DNA from: a bacterium
GTDB taxonomy: Bacteria > Gemmatimonadota > Gemmatimonadetes > Gemmatimonadales > Gemmatimonadaceae
NCBI GenBank assembly: GCA_021802745.1
Contig: JAJZRK010000014.1
Span: 1-23,721, forward strand
Direction of reading: 5' to 3'
Length of the DNA stretch: 23,721 nt
Made by a program: the position numbers and the translations under genes. Numbering within the stretch: the first letter of the stretch is position 1; each line of letters begins with the position of its first letter. The notes under the pieces are model-generated. The model did no database searches. It worked only from the letters and a program-made list of their open reading frames with translations, and had not been told where the DNA came from. This document shows, in pieces, positions 7,101-13,925 of this stretch.

Positions 7101-7530
7101 GGTGGCCAAGGCGCTCGACGACGTGCAGGATCTCGACGCCAGCGGGCGCACGAAGGAGCTGGCCCGCGAGGCGCGCACGCTGGCGCAGGCGCTCGAGGCG
7201 GGCGTGGCCGATCCGTCCACGCTCGATCGCCAGCAACGGCTCTTCCGCAAGATGCTCGATGCCGGCCGGCTGCTGCAGCAGGAGGAGCGCGACGAGCAGG
7301 GGCCGCGCGAGTCGAAGCCCGGGGACAACGTGTCGCCATTTGCGCCGCCCGACGGGGCAGCGCGCGGGCGCGAGGCGCTGCGCTACCGCGCGCCGACGTG
7401 GGACGAACTGCGCGCGCTGGCGCCGGAGGAACGGCGGGCGGTGTTGGAGTATTTCCGCAGACTCAATGCGGCGCCGATGCAGACGGGAGACGGGAGACGC
7501 GAGACGGAAGAACCGCGGAAGAAACCGTAA
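4189..7530 (+). CDS. DUF4175-like giant membrane-anchored coiled-coil protein
   Basis: This 1113-residue protein starts at the ATG overlapping the DUF4159 stop. Two hydrophobic segments near the N-terminus (about 24-43 and 50-70) and a third (about 141-160) suggest an inner-membrane anchor. Residues 180-480 form beta-rich, Ig-like-looking extracytoplasmic sequence (GDTAPLRVHAPGRQALTIR, VPDSAPQVDFLAPSADSSL, VAAIDDRVLRDVTL). From about 485 to 1000 the protein is a Gln/Glu/Arg/Ala-rich coiled coil. It contains a 7-residue unit QQAMRDA, encoded by an exact 21-bp tandem duplication at 6733-6774, with a partial third copy. Layout and neighbours match DUF4175 proteins of Bacteroidota and Gemmatimonadota, of unknown function, perhaps a periplasmic scaffold. 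The last codons contain a GGGAGAC tandem repeat. The ORF is open upstream to 4081, but that overlaps DUF4159 and lacks sense. Confidence 0.85.
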   Translation: MTTVDRLLAEHARVARLMRTAMGLRIGAMALAALTLGAMVLGKARWLGLPRALPMLLWVLAAAAAWGVWQLQRRRRRARTSPGDIAQAIEAERGLRDGAARTLLEVAPQGGPFVARADALLGARLGAEPLAPRLRRQTLRTLLGASATVLTIVAGAVGTGGTHRDGWRALLHPASAWAGTLLPAITFDDPPAGLLRGDTAPLRVHAPGRQALTIRQRATGGAWCDTTLLVRDGTAAWRVGPLDADVLLVATDGRAESDTLRLRLAERSFVGDVAIAAHFPAYLARADESLPPEATLRVPQGTQLTITGRASEPLASIALGGDAARVPLTVSGRGFTGRFSPRSSGTLLWRAAGVGGPIADLPAPLQLEVVPDSAPQVDFLAPSADSSLTPSGAVRVAVAAIDDRVLRDVTLAVWTRHADGRTSAPQARRLFDGGSPSYLGAMVLELGALSLQPGDEVHVQASAHDDAPWGQVGKSRELLLRVPAVEDQRREARAAADSLVSKALAAARAQQRLEQRTNEAARARTPTKTGKAGARRAPDAMSYDAAEKAKALAKEQAAMADRSREVQEATRELEERLRAAGGLDSSLQAQLREAQQLMREAMTPELMAAMKKLEGAAQDLSQDRARQSLGELAEQQKRLREALERTAEMLKRAALEGQMKTLREDAVSMARRQQQLADSGMADAARAKTVAEQTAQLAREIQQLQQRLERERANAGARQAEGAANQAQASREAMQRAAQEPTKQGREQAAREAAQAMQQAGKSLSEAREKQVAAWKDDVTGSLDKAVQEMMQMARQQEQLAEQVQGKSAGEQQGDVRGQQSALQQGVQRASERLADQAKKSAMVSPGAQQAMRDAQQAMRDAQQRVDQAMRDANNAQQGQGSRSQQASSMREAAQALRQAASALARDRERVKGAQSGSGVPEMIEELQKLAQQQGALNSQMIGLFPMPNQRQGADAASLDKARVLARQQRAVAKALDDVQDLDASGRTKELAREARTLAQALEAGVADPSTLDRQQRLFRKMLDAGRLLQQEERDEQGPRESKPGDNVSPFAPPDGAARGREALRYRAPTWDELRALAPEERRAVLEYFRRLNAAPMQTGDGRRETEEPRKKP
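6733..6774 (+). repeat. Exact 21-bp tandem duplication inside the DUF4175 coiled coil
   Basis: Two identical 21-bp copies (6733-6753 and 6754-6774) encode QQAMRDA twice, followed by degenerate copies to about 6810. One unit equals one coiled-coil heptad, so gain or loss of a unit keeps both frame and coil register. Confidence 0.85.
7485..7505 (+). repeat. GGGAGAC heptamer array at the 3' end of the DUF4175 gene
   Basis: Two perfect GGGAGAC units (7485-7491, 7492-7498) and one GCGAGAC (7499-7505) follow a partial unit. The array encodes the odd basic/acidic tail TGDGRRETEE just before the stop at 7530. The 7-bp period and G/A-rich unit resemble the GGTRGAC array at gltX. Confidence 0.7.
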
Positions 7531-7531
7531 C

Positions 7532-9280
7532 GTGGCACGCACACGAGGATGGCCGGTGATCGCGCTGCTGCTGGCGGCGCTGGCGTCGCCGGCATTGGGG
7601 CGCGCGCAGGCCCAGCCGGGGGAGATGGCGTTGCGCCGCGCGCTGGACCTCGAAAACGCGGCCAAATACCGCGAGGCGGTGACGGCCTATCGCGAGGCGG
7701 TGGCGCAAGGCGCGGTGTCGCAGGGTGTGCTCGGCCTCGAGCGATCGTTCGCGTCGCTGGGCCAGGAGGACTCGCTGCTCCCCACGCTCGACGTCCTCCT
7801 GCGCGCGACCCCCCGCGATGCGGTGCTCCGTGGCGCGCTGCTGCGTACTTTGCGCGCCGTCGGCCTCGATGTGGCGGCCCGCCGCGCATTCGAGGAGTGG
7901 CGCTCGCTCGACCCCCGCGACCCGGCGCCGTACCGCGAGTACGTGCGCCTGCTCCTCACCGACCGTCGCACGGAGCTTGCGGATTCGGTGCTGCGGCAGG
8001 CGGTGACGGCGCTGGGCGGCGCGCGCGAGTTCGCCACGGAATTCGCCGACCTGTACGCGACGATGGGCCGGTGGGACGCGGCGGCGGCGGCGTGGCGCGA
8101 CGCGATGGCGGATGCGCCGTATCTCGATCAATCGGCCTCCTATTCGCTGATGGGGACACCCATCGGCGCCCGCGACGGGGTGCGGGGCGCGCTCGCGCCG
8201 CCCACGGCGGCCGCGCTGCCGCTCGTCGCGGCGCTGGCGCGCACGCGTGCCTGGCTCGAACTGCGCTGGGGATCACCGCGGGAGGGCTGGCGCGCGCTGA
8301 GCACGCTGCCGTCCTCGGACAGCACGGCGCAGCTGTGGATTGATTTCGCGGACGAGGCGGCCCACGTGGGCGGCGCGGCGGTGGCGCGCGACGCGCTCGA
8401 GGCGGCGTATCACGTGCGGCGCGATCCGGCGCTCGCCGTGCGCGCGGCGACGGCGGCCCTCTCGGCGGGCGATGCCACGAGTGCGCTGCGGCTCGCGGCG
8501 TTGGCGACGCCGGCGCTCGACAGCGCACGCGCGGCGAGCGAGGTGCTCCCGCTGCGCGTGCGGGCGCTGGCCGAGCAGGGGCGTGCTCGCGAGGCGGAAC
8601 AGGTGATCGCGGCGTACGGGGCGCGCGTCCCGCCGGCCCAGCACCGGCTCTTCGCGCGGTCGCTGGCCTGGGGGTGGATTCGCGCCGGGGACATTCCGCG
8701 CGCGCGGCAGGCCGCGGCGCAGGGCGGGGGCGAGGACGAGGACGTCGTGTCGGGGTGGCTCGCCCTGTTCGATGGCGACCTCGACGCCGCGCGAAGCGGC
8801 CTCCGGACCGCCGAGGAGAAGTCGCCCGAGGTGCTGACGGCGCTGGCGTTCATTTCGCGCGCCGCTCGCGCGCACGCGCCGGCCATCGGCGCCGCGTTTC
8901 TCGCGCTGGCGCGCGGCGATTCGGCGCAGGCGTCGCGCGCGTTCGAGCAGTCGGCCGATTCGGTGCCCGACGCTACGTCGTTCCTCCTCGGCCTCGCGGC
9001 GCGGGTGGCGAGTGCGCAGGGCGACGAGGGGCGCGCCCTGGCGCTGTGGACGCGGCTCGTGGAGCGGCATCCCGCATCGCCCGAAGCACCCGAGGCCGAT
9101 CTCGAATGGGCGCGCGCGCTGCAGCGCCGCGGCGACCGCGCCGGTGCGACGGAGCGCTACGAGCACCTGATCCTCACGTGGCCGGACAGCGCACTCGTGC
9201 CGCAGGCGCGGGAAGCGCTGGACCGGATGCGGATGGCGCCGGCGCTGGCTCCAGGCGTGGGGCTCTGCAACGGCAACTGA
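7532..9280 (+). CDS. Secreted tetratricopeptide-repeat protein
   Basis: The protein is 582 residues. The GTG at 7532 lies 1 nt after the DUF4175 stop, with GGAAGAA about 9 nt upstream, and begins a signal peptide (basic TRG, hydrophobic PVIALLLAALASPALG, then ARAQA-type cleavage). The rest is helical with repeated TPR-like units: ALDLENAAKYREAVTAYREAVAQGA near the N-terminus, then many Ala/Leu-rich helix pairs, and a clear C-terminal tandem (EGRALALWTRLVERHPASPEAPEADLEWARALQRRGDRAGATERYEHLI). It should act in the periplasm as a protein-interaction scaffold, probably with the DUF4159 and DUF4175 products given the tight spacing. Upstream open frame inside DUF4175 is a shadow. The last eight residues (GVGLCNGN) look non-conserved and run directly into the CACGGAT element. 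Confidence 0.82.
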   Translation: MARTRGWPVIALLLAALASPALGRAQAQPGEMALRRALDLENAAKYREAVTAYREAVAQGAVSQGVLGLERSFASLGQEDSLLPTLDVLLRATPRDAVLRGALLRTLRAVGLDVAARRAFEEWRSLDPRDPAPYREYVRLLLTDRRTELADSVLRQAVTALGGAREFATEFADLYATMGRWDAAAAAWRDAMADAPYLDQSASYSLMGTPIGARDGVRGALAPPTAAALPLVAALARTRAWLELRWGSPREGWRALSTLPSSDSTAQLWIDFADEAAHVGGAAVARDALEAAYHVRRDPALAVRAATAALSAGDATSALRLAALATPALDSARAASEVLPLRVRALAEQGRAREAEQVIAAYGARVPPAQHRLFARSLAWGWIRAGDIPRARQAAAQGGGEDEDVVSGWLALFDGDLDAARSGLRTAEEKSPEVLTALAFISRAARAHAPAIGAAFLALARGDSAQASRAFEQSADSVPDATSFLLGLAARVASAQGDEGRALALWTRLVERHPASPEAPEADLEWARALQRRGDRAGATERYEHLILTWPDSALVPQAREALDRMRMAPALAPGVGLCNGN

Positions 9281-9475
9281 TTGCCACGGATGGCACGGAT
9301 CGGCACGGATGGACACGGATCAACACTTGGCCACACCCATTAGGTTTCTTGTTGCCGCGGTGCTGGCTGTCGTTTCGCTCTACGCGCGTCAGTCCGCGTG
9401 CATCGGTAGTCGTCCGTGTCGATTCGTGTTGCTCCGTGGTGATCCGTGTGATCCGTGGCGAGCCGTAACACCCAG
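9281..9475. repeat. Intergenic inverted element of tandem CACGGAT units
   Basis: This fills the gap between the TPR gene and the next one. The left arm (about 9281-9326) has CACGGAT four times at spacings of 9, 10 and 10 bp, then CAC. The right arm (about 9410-9475) has the reverse complement ATCCGTG-type units: read on the minus strand they are CACGGAT, CACGGAT, CACGGA, CACGAA and CACGGA at spacings of 9, 10, 10 and 10. Both arms thus share unit and period and could fold into one long hairpin around a spacer of about 85 bp. The spacer contains no other recognisable gene. The element starts 1 bp after the TPR stop and ends about 10 bp before the next ATG. It looks like a non-autonomous dispersed repeat; I see no transposase or target-site duplication. 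Confidence 0.8.
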
Positions 9476-9485
9476 CCAACTACGC

Positions 9486-10748
9486 ATGCCCCGAGCGCTT
9501 CGACTGCTGTTATTCTGTGCCGTCCTGCTCGCTTCGCGCGCGCAGGCGCAGCAGCTGCTTGTCCCCATGGACGACGCACAGGCGAACCACCTGAAGGCGT
9601 ACGGCGTCACGTTCAACGCGCTTACCGAGGGCGTGCGCGCGGAGTGGCTCATCAACTACCGCGGCGGCGCCTTCCTGATTCCGGACGTGCCGTTCGTGCG
9701 GCGCCGCGCGTCGCTGGACGGCGTGACCTTCGAGGCGGTGACCGACGCCGCCGTCGCGGCCATCCGCAACGAGATCGCCGACGGCAACGCCGATGCCGTG
9801 CCGCTGGAGAAGGCGCCGCGCATCGCCGTCTACTCGCCGCCCAACTCCCCGCCATGGGACGACGCCGTCACGCTCGCCCTGCGCTACGCCGGCATCCCCT
9901 ACACGCGCGTCTGGGACGACGAGGTGCTGGGGCAGGACCTGTCGCAGTATGACTGGATCCATCTCTTCCACGAAGACTTCACGGGCCAGCTGAACAAGCT
10001 GTACCTGAGTTATCGCGACGCGCCGTGGTTCATTGACCAGCGCGAACGCGATCTCACCACCGCGCGCCGCCACGGCTACGCCGACATTCCCGCGCTCAAG
10101 CAGGTGGTGGCCGCCCGGATCCGCGCCTTTGTGGAGCGCGGCGGCTTCCTGTTCGCGATGTGCGGTGCCACCGAGACGATGGAACTGGCGCTGGCCTCGC
10201 AAGGCGTGGACATCGCCTCGCCGTACTCCGACGGCACGCCCATGGATCCCGATGCCGACAACAAGATGGACTGGGCCAACGGATTCGCCGTCGCCAAGGC
10301 ACACCTGGAGATGTCGGCCGGCGTGAACGCGATGAGCGACATTGACGGGCACCAGGTGAACGTGCCGGCGCGGCGCCAGCCGCTGGGCAACTTCCAGCTC
10401 TTCGCCTTCTCGGCGAAGCTCGATCCCGTCGCGACGATGCTGGTGCAGGACCATCGCAGCGTCATCCCCGACTTCTACGGTGTCACGACGTCGTTCATGC
10501 GCAACGTGCTGCGCCCGTCGGTGACGGTGCTCGCGTACGAAGAAGGGGCGCCCTGGGTGAAGTACATCCACGGCGACCTCGGCAAGGGGGCCTGGACGTA
10601 TCTTGGCGGACACGACCCCGAAGATCCGCAGCACAACATTGGCGCGCCGCCCACCGACCTCGCGCTGCACCCCAACTCGCCCGGCTACCGGCTGATCCTC
10701 AACAACGTGCTCTTCCCGGCGGCGAAGAAGCGGCCGCACAAGACTTGA
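9486..10748 (+). CDS. Secreted GATase-like protein of the family misnamed 'asparagine synthetase B'
   Basis: The protein is 420 residues. The start at ATG 9486 gives a clean signal peptide (MPRALRLLLFCAVLLASRAQAQ). The mature protein opens LLVPMDDAQANHLKAYG and carries LINYRGGAFLIPD, KAPRIAVYSPPNSPPWDDAVTLAL, YDWIHLFHEDFTG, GGFLFAMCGATETMELAL, YIHGDLGKGAWTYLGGHDPEDPQH and a C-terminal LHPNSPGYRLILNNVLFPAAKK. From memory this matches proteins common in Bacteroidota and Gemmatimonadota labelled 'asparagine synthetase B', but it lacks the Cys2 nucleophile and ATP-PPase domain of real AsnB. The Cys in FAMCGA sits where a class I amidotransferase-like fold has its nucleophile, so a hydrolase or carbohydrate/peptide-binding role is possible. 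The frame is open upstream through the repeat element, but that part is not protein-like. The stop overlaps the DinG start by 3 bp. Confidence 0.8.
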   Translation: MPRALRLLLFCAVLLASRAQAQQLLVPMDDAQANHLKAYGVTFNALTEGVRAEWLINYRGGAFLIPDVPFVRRRASLDGVTFEAVTDAAVAAIRNEIADGNADAVPLEKAPRIAVYSPPNSPPWDDAVTLALRYAGIPYTRVWDDEVLGQDLSQYDWIHLFHEDFTGQLNKLYLSYRDAPWFIDQRERDLTTARRHGYADIPALKQVVAARIRAFVERGGFLFAMCGATETMELALASQGVDIASPYSDGTPMDPDADNKMDWANGFAVAKAHLEMSAGVNAMSDIDGHQVNVPARRQPLGNFQLFAFSAKLDPVATMLVQDHRSVIPDFYGVTTSFMRNVLRPSVTVLAYEEGAPWVKYIHGDLGKGAWTYLGGHDPEDPQHNIGAPPTDLALHPNSPGYRLILNNVLFPAAKKRPHKT

Positions 10749-13267
10749 CCCACGGCGAGCTGCGCATTCTGCCGCGCGTCGCCAACGCGATTCGCACGGC
10801 CATCCACATGGCGGGCGGCCGCGAAGTCTGCTTTGTCGGCGCGATGGACGAGGCCGGGATGCTGCAGGCGGCGCGCGCGGTCGCACGCGGCGACGCGCGG
10901 AGCGTCCTCGCGCTGCCGGGCTTCGCCCGCCGCGGCGAAATCCTGGTGCACAACTATCCGTCGGGAGTGCTCGAGCCGTCCGACGCGGACCTCGAGGTGG
11001 CGGCGCGCCTGCACGACGACGGCATCGGCTTCGCCATCGTGGACAACGACGCGAGCCGTCTGTACGTGGTCGTCGAAGTGCCGCGTGCCGCCCCCGAGCA
11101 TCCGCTGGACGCCGACGAGGTGGCCGATCTGCTCGATGCGCACGGCCCCATCGCCGCGCACCTCGGGCGGTTTGAGGACCGGCCGACCCAGCGCGAGATG
11201 GCGGCGGCGATTGCCACCCTGTACACGAAGGGCGGCATCGGCCTGCTCGAGGCGGGCACCGGCGTCGGCAAGTCGCTGGCGTATCTCGTGCCGGCCCTGC
11301 GCTGGGCGGCGGGCAATGGCGAGCGCACCGTCATCTCGACCAACACGATCACCCTGCAGGAGCAGCTTGTCGGCAAGGACCTGCCCATCCTCGCCGAGGC
11401 GCTCACCGACCAGAAGGTGCGGTTTGCGCTGCTCAAGGGCTGGCACAACTACCTCTGCCTCCAGCGGCTCGACACGGCGCGCGCCGAGGGGGCGTCGCTG
11501 TTCGAGGAGGGGCTGGCCGACGAGCTCGACATGCTCTCGGCGTGGGCGGCCTCCACCAAGGACGGTTCGCTCGCCGACCTCGCGACGACACCGCGCAGCG
11601 ACGTCTGGGACGAAGTGGCGGCCGAGGGCGACCTGTGCACGCGGATGCGCTGCCCGCATTTCGACCGGTGCTTCGTGTTTGCGGCGCGGCGGCGCGCCGC
11701 CGAGGCGGACGTGGTGGTGGTGAACCATCACCTGCTGATGGCCGACATCGCGGTGCGGCGCGCGAGCGGCAACTGGAGCGAGGCCGCCGTCCTTCCGCCG
11801 TTCACGCGACTCGTCGTGGACGAGGGGCATCACCTGGAGGACGCCGCCGCGGCGCATCTGGGGCACACCGTCTCGCGGCGCGGGTTGCAGCGGCTGTTCG
11901 CGCGGCTCGAACGCAAGGGCAAGGGGCTGCTGCCGGCGCTCGAGCGCAAGCTCTCGCGCGCCACCGACCTGCTGAGCGTGGCGTCGCTCGACCTCGTGCG
12001 CGTGCGCCTCGTGGACGGCACGCGCGCCGCCCGCGACAAGGCGCAGACCGTCTGCGACCTGCTCGACGCCTGGCTCGCGACGCGCAGCGAGCCGCAGGTG
12101 CGCCTCACCGACGCGTTCGACGACGACCCCATCTGGCGCGCGGGACTCGGGCCGGCGCTCGACGACCTGCTGCGCGAGATCGCGCTGCTCGACGACGGAC
12201 TGCGCACCATCGGCAGCCGCCTCGAGACAGAGCCGACGCGCGCCGAGGAGCTGGCGCCGCTGCTCGGCGAGATCCGCGGCGTCTCGCGGCGGCTGCAGCA
12301 CGCCGGCGACGCCTTGCGCGGCGCGCTGCGGGCCGGGCGCGAGGGTGATCAGCTCGTGCGCTGGCTGGAGCGCCGACCCGGTGACGGGAACGTGGGCGCC
12401 GCCTCGGTGCCGCTCGATCTCGCTCCCATCCTGCGCGAGGACCTGTTCGTGCGGCTCGAGACGGCGGTGGTGACGAGCGCGACGCTCGCCACCAGCGACG
12501 GCTTCGCCTTCATCGCGCGGCGGCTCGGCCTCGACGACGACCGCACCGAACCGGTGACGCGACAGTTCGCGTCGCCTTTCGACTACGCGACGCAGGCCCT
12601 CCTTGCCGTGCCGAGCGACTTTGTGGCGCCCAACACGGACGGGCGGTCGCACTTCGGCCAGGTGATGGCGGCCGCGCACGACCTCGTCGAGGTGGCCGAC
12701 GGCGGCGTCTTCCTGCTCTTCACGAGCCATCGCGACGTGCGCGAGGCGGCCGCGACGCTGCGCGCCCTCGACGTGGAGGCACGCTGGCCGCTGCTCGTGC
12801 ATGGCGAGGCGCCGCGCGACCAGCTCCTCCAGCGCTTCCGCGAGCACGGCAACGCCGTGCTGGTGGGCACGTCCACCTTCTGGGAGGGCGTGGACGTGCC
12901 GGGGCGCGCCCTCCACGCGCTGCTGCTCTCGCGCATTCCGTTCCGCGTGCCGTCCGAGCCGGTGACGGCCGCGCAATGCGAAGCCATCGAGAAGGGCGGG
13001 GGCGACAGCTTCATGGAGTACATGGTGCCGCACGCCGCGCTCCGGCTCAAACAGGGGTTTGGCCGCCTCGTGCGGTCGACGTCGGACCGCGGCGCGGTGG
13101 TGCTGTGCGACCCGCGTGTCTTAAGAAAGGGCTACGGCGCGCACCTCCTGGATGCGCTGCCGCCAGCCCGCCGCGCCGTGGCGCCGTGGGCCGTGCTCCG
13201 AGAGACGCTCCGCGACTTCTACGCGAACGGCCGATCGGCGCTGGAGCCGGGCCGCGCGGGCCGGTAG
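10745..13267 (+). CDS. DinG/XPD-family iron-sulfur DNA helicase with N-terminal JAMM-like domain
   Basis: This 840-residue protein is predicted to be a 5'-3' superfamily-2 helicase. Helicase motifs in order: RPTQREM (146-152), Walker A EAGTGVGKS (169-177), four Fe-S cysteines C238, C298, C303 and C309 (C-x4-C-x5-C spacing as in E. coli DinG), NHHLLMAD (327-334), Walker B VVDEGHH (357-363, DEGH box), VVTSATL (575-581), FWEGVDVPG (712-720) and QGFGRLVRS (770-778). Residues 1-140 are not the DEDDh exonuclease found in Firmicutes DinG. They resemble a RadC/JAB domain: REVCFVG (26-32, with Glu27), then HNYPSGVLEPSDAD (69-82), the JAMM signature with Tyr71 in place of the second metal His. The start is TTG at 10745, overlapping the upstream TGA; the first ATG is 21 codons later. 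Probable role is DNA repair or R-loop processing. Confidence 0.88.
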   Translation: MTHGELRILPRVANAIRTAIHMAGGREVCFVGAMDEAGMLQAARAVARGDARSVLALPGFARRGEILVHNYPSGVLEPSDADLEVAARLHDDGIGFAIVDNDASRLYVVVEVPRAAPEHPLDADEVADLLDAHGPIAAHLGRFEDRPTQREMAAAIATLYTKGGIGLLEAGTGVGKSLAYLVPALRWAAGNGERTVISTNTITLQEQLVGKDLPILAEALTDQKVRFALLKGWHNYLCLQRLDTARAEGASLFEEGLADELDMLSAWAASTKDGSLADLATTPRSDVWDEVAAEGDLCTRMRCPHFDRCFVFAARRRAAEADVVVVNHHLLMADIAVRRASGNWSEAAVLPPFTRLVVDEGHHLEDAAAAHLGHTVSRRGLQRLFARLERKGKGLLPALERKLSRATDLLSVASLDLVRVRLVDGTRAARDKAQTVCDLLDAWLATRSEPQVRLTDAFDDDPIWRAGLGPALDDLLREIALLDDGLRTIGSRLETEPTRAEELAPLLGEIRGVSRRLQHAGDALRGALRAGREGDQLVRWLERRPGDGNVGAASVPLDLAPILREDLFVRLETAVVTSATLATSDGFAFIARRLGLDDDRTEPVTRQFASPFDYATQALLAVPSDFVAPNTDGRSHFGQVMAAAHDLVEVADGGVFLLFTSHRDVREAAATLRALDVEARWPLLVHGEAPRDQLLQRFREHGNAVLVGTSTFWEGVDVPGRALHALLLSRIPFRVPSEPVTAAQCEAIEKGGGDSFMEYMVPHAALRLKQGFGRLVRSTSDRGAVVLCDPRVLRKGYGAHLLDALPPARRAVAPWAVLRETLRDFYANGRSALEPGRAGR

Positions 13268-13310
13268 TCCGCTCGCACCTTTCGCCTCTCGCTGGGGTAA
13301 ATTGCCTGTC

Positions 13311-13925
13311 ATGACCAGACCCGGAAAAATCGTCTGCGTGGGCCGGAACTACCGCGAACACGCCAAGGAACTCGGCAACGAGGTCCCCACCGCGCCGCTG
13401 CTCTTCCTCAAGCCGCCGTCGGCCGTCCTCGCGCCGGGCGCCGCCATCGTGATGCCGAGGGCGTCGCAGCGCGTGGACTTCGAGGGCGAGGTGGGCGTCG
13501 TCGTTGGCACCACGCTCCGCAAAGCGCCTCCCGCGCAGTGCAAGGCAGGCATTCGCGGCATCGTCGCCCTCAACGACGTGACGGCGCGCGACCTGCAGAA
13601 GAGCGACGGACAGTGGACCCGCGGCAAGGGGTTCGACACGTTCTGCCCGATCGGGCCGCTCTGGGAGGGCGTGCCGCCGCTCGACGCCATCACCGTGGTG
13701 ACGCGCGTCAACGGCGTCGAGAAGCAGCGGGCCAGCTCGGCGGAGATGGTCTTCAGCATCCCCGACCTGCTCTCCTACATTTCGCAGATCATGACCCTCG
13801 AGCCCGGGGACGTCGTCGCCACTGGCACGCCGGCCGGCATCGCCCCCCTGCAGGCGGGCGATGAGGTCGAAGTCGAACTGGTGGGCTACAGCGTCGTCCG
13901 CAATCCGGTGGAAGCCGAGGCGTGA
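13311..13925 (+). CDS. Fumarylacetoacetate hydrolase family protein (FAHD1-like)
   Basis: This 204-residue single-domain protein matches bacterial FAHD1/YcgM-like enzymes (acylpyruvate hydrolase, oxaloacetate decarboxylase or hydratase/isomerase of aromatic degradation). It begins KIVCVGRNYREHAKELGNEVP (His17 equals the lid histidine), then FLKPPSAV, DFEGEVGVVVG (metal ligands Glu58 and Glu60), GIVALNDVTARDLQ (Asp94), RGKGFDTFCPIGP and the C-terminal LEPGDVVATGTPAGIAPLQAGDEVEVE. The ATG at 13311 matches the family start; the open frame upstream to 13152 overlaps DinG and is not protein-like. Ribosome binding is weak (GGGG about 12 nt upstream). It overlaps the next gene by 4 bp. The exact substrate cannot be read from sequence. 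Confidence 0.9.
   Translation: MTRPGKIVCVGRNYREHAKELGNEVPTAPLLFLKPPSAVLAPGAAIVMPRASQRVDFEGEVGVVVGTTLRKAPPAQCKAGIRGIVALNDVTARDLQKSDGQWTRGKGFDTFCPIGPLWEGVPPLDAITVVTRVNGVEKQRASSAEMVFSIPDLLSYISQIMTLEPGDVVATGTPAGIAPLQAGDEVEVELVGYSVVRNPVEAEA

Noticed and set aside
4057..7328. Long minus-strand open frames opposite the DUF4175 gene
   Set aside because: Leu/Arg- or Ser/Ala/Cys-rich low-complexity products mirroring the Gln/Ala/Arg coiled coil; no start signal or family.
9281..9475. Insertion sequence
   Set aside because: No transposase frame and no visible target duplication; only the opposed repeat arrays are present.
9309..9485. N-terminal extension of the GATase-like protein through the repeat element
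   Set aside because: The added residues are translated CACGGAT-type repeat; ATG 9486 gives a clean signal peptide.
10685..13033. 782-codon open frame on the minus strand opposite dinG
   Set aside because: Product is His/Arg/Val-rich with no motif, typical of a shadow of a high-GC gene; the plus strand carries a complete helicase motif set.
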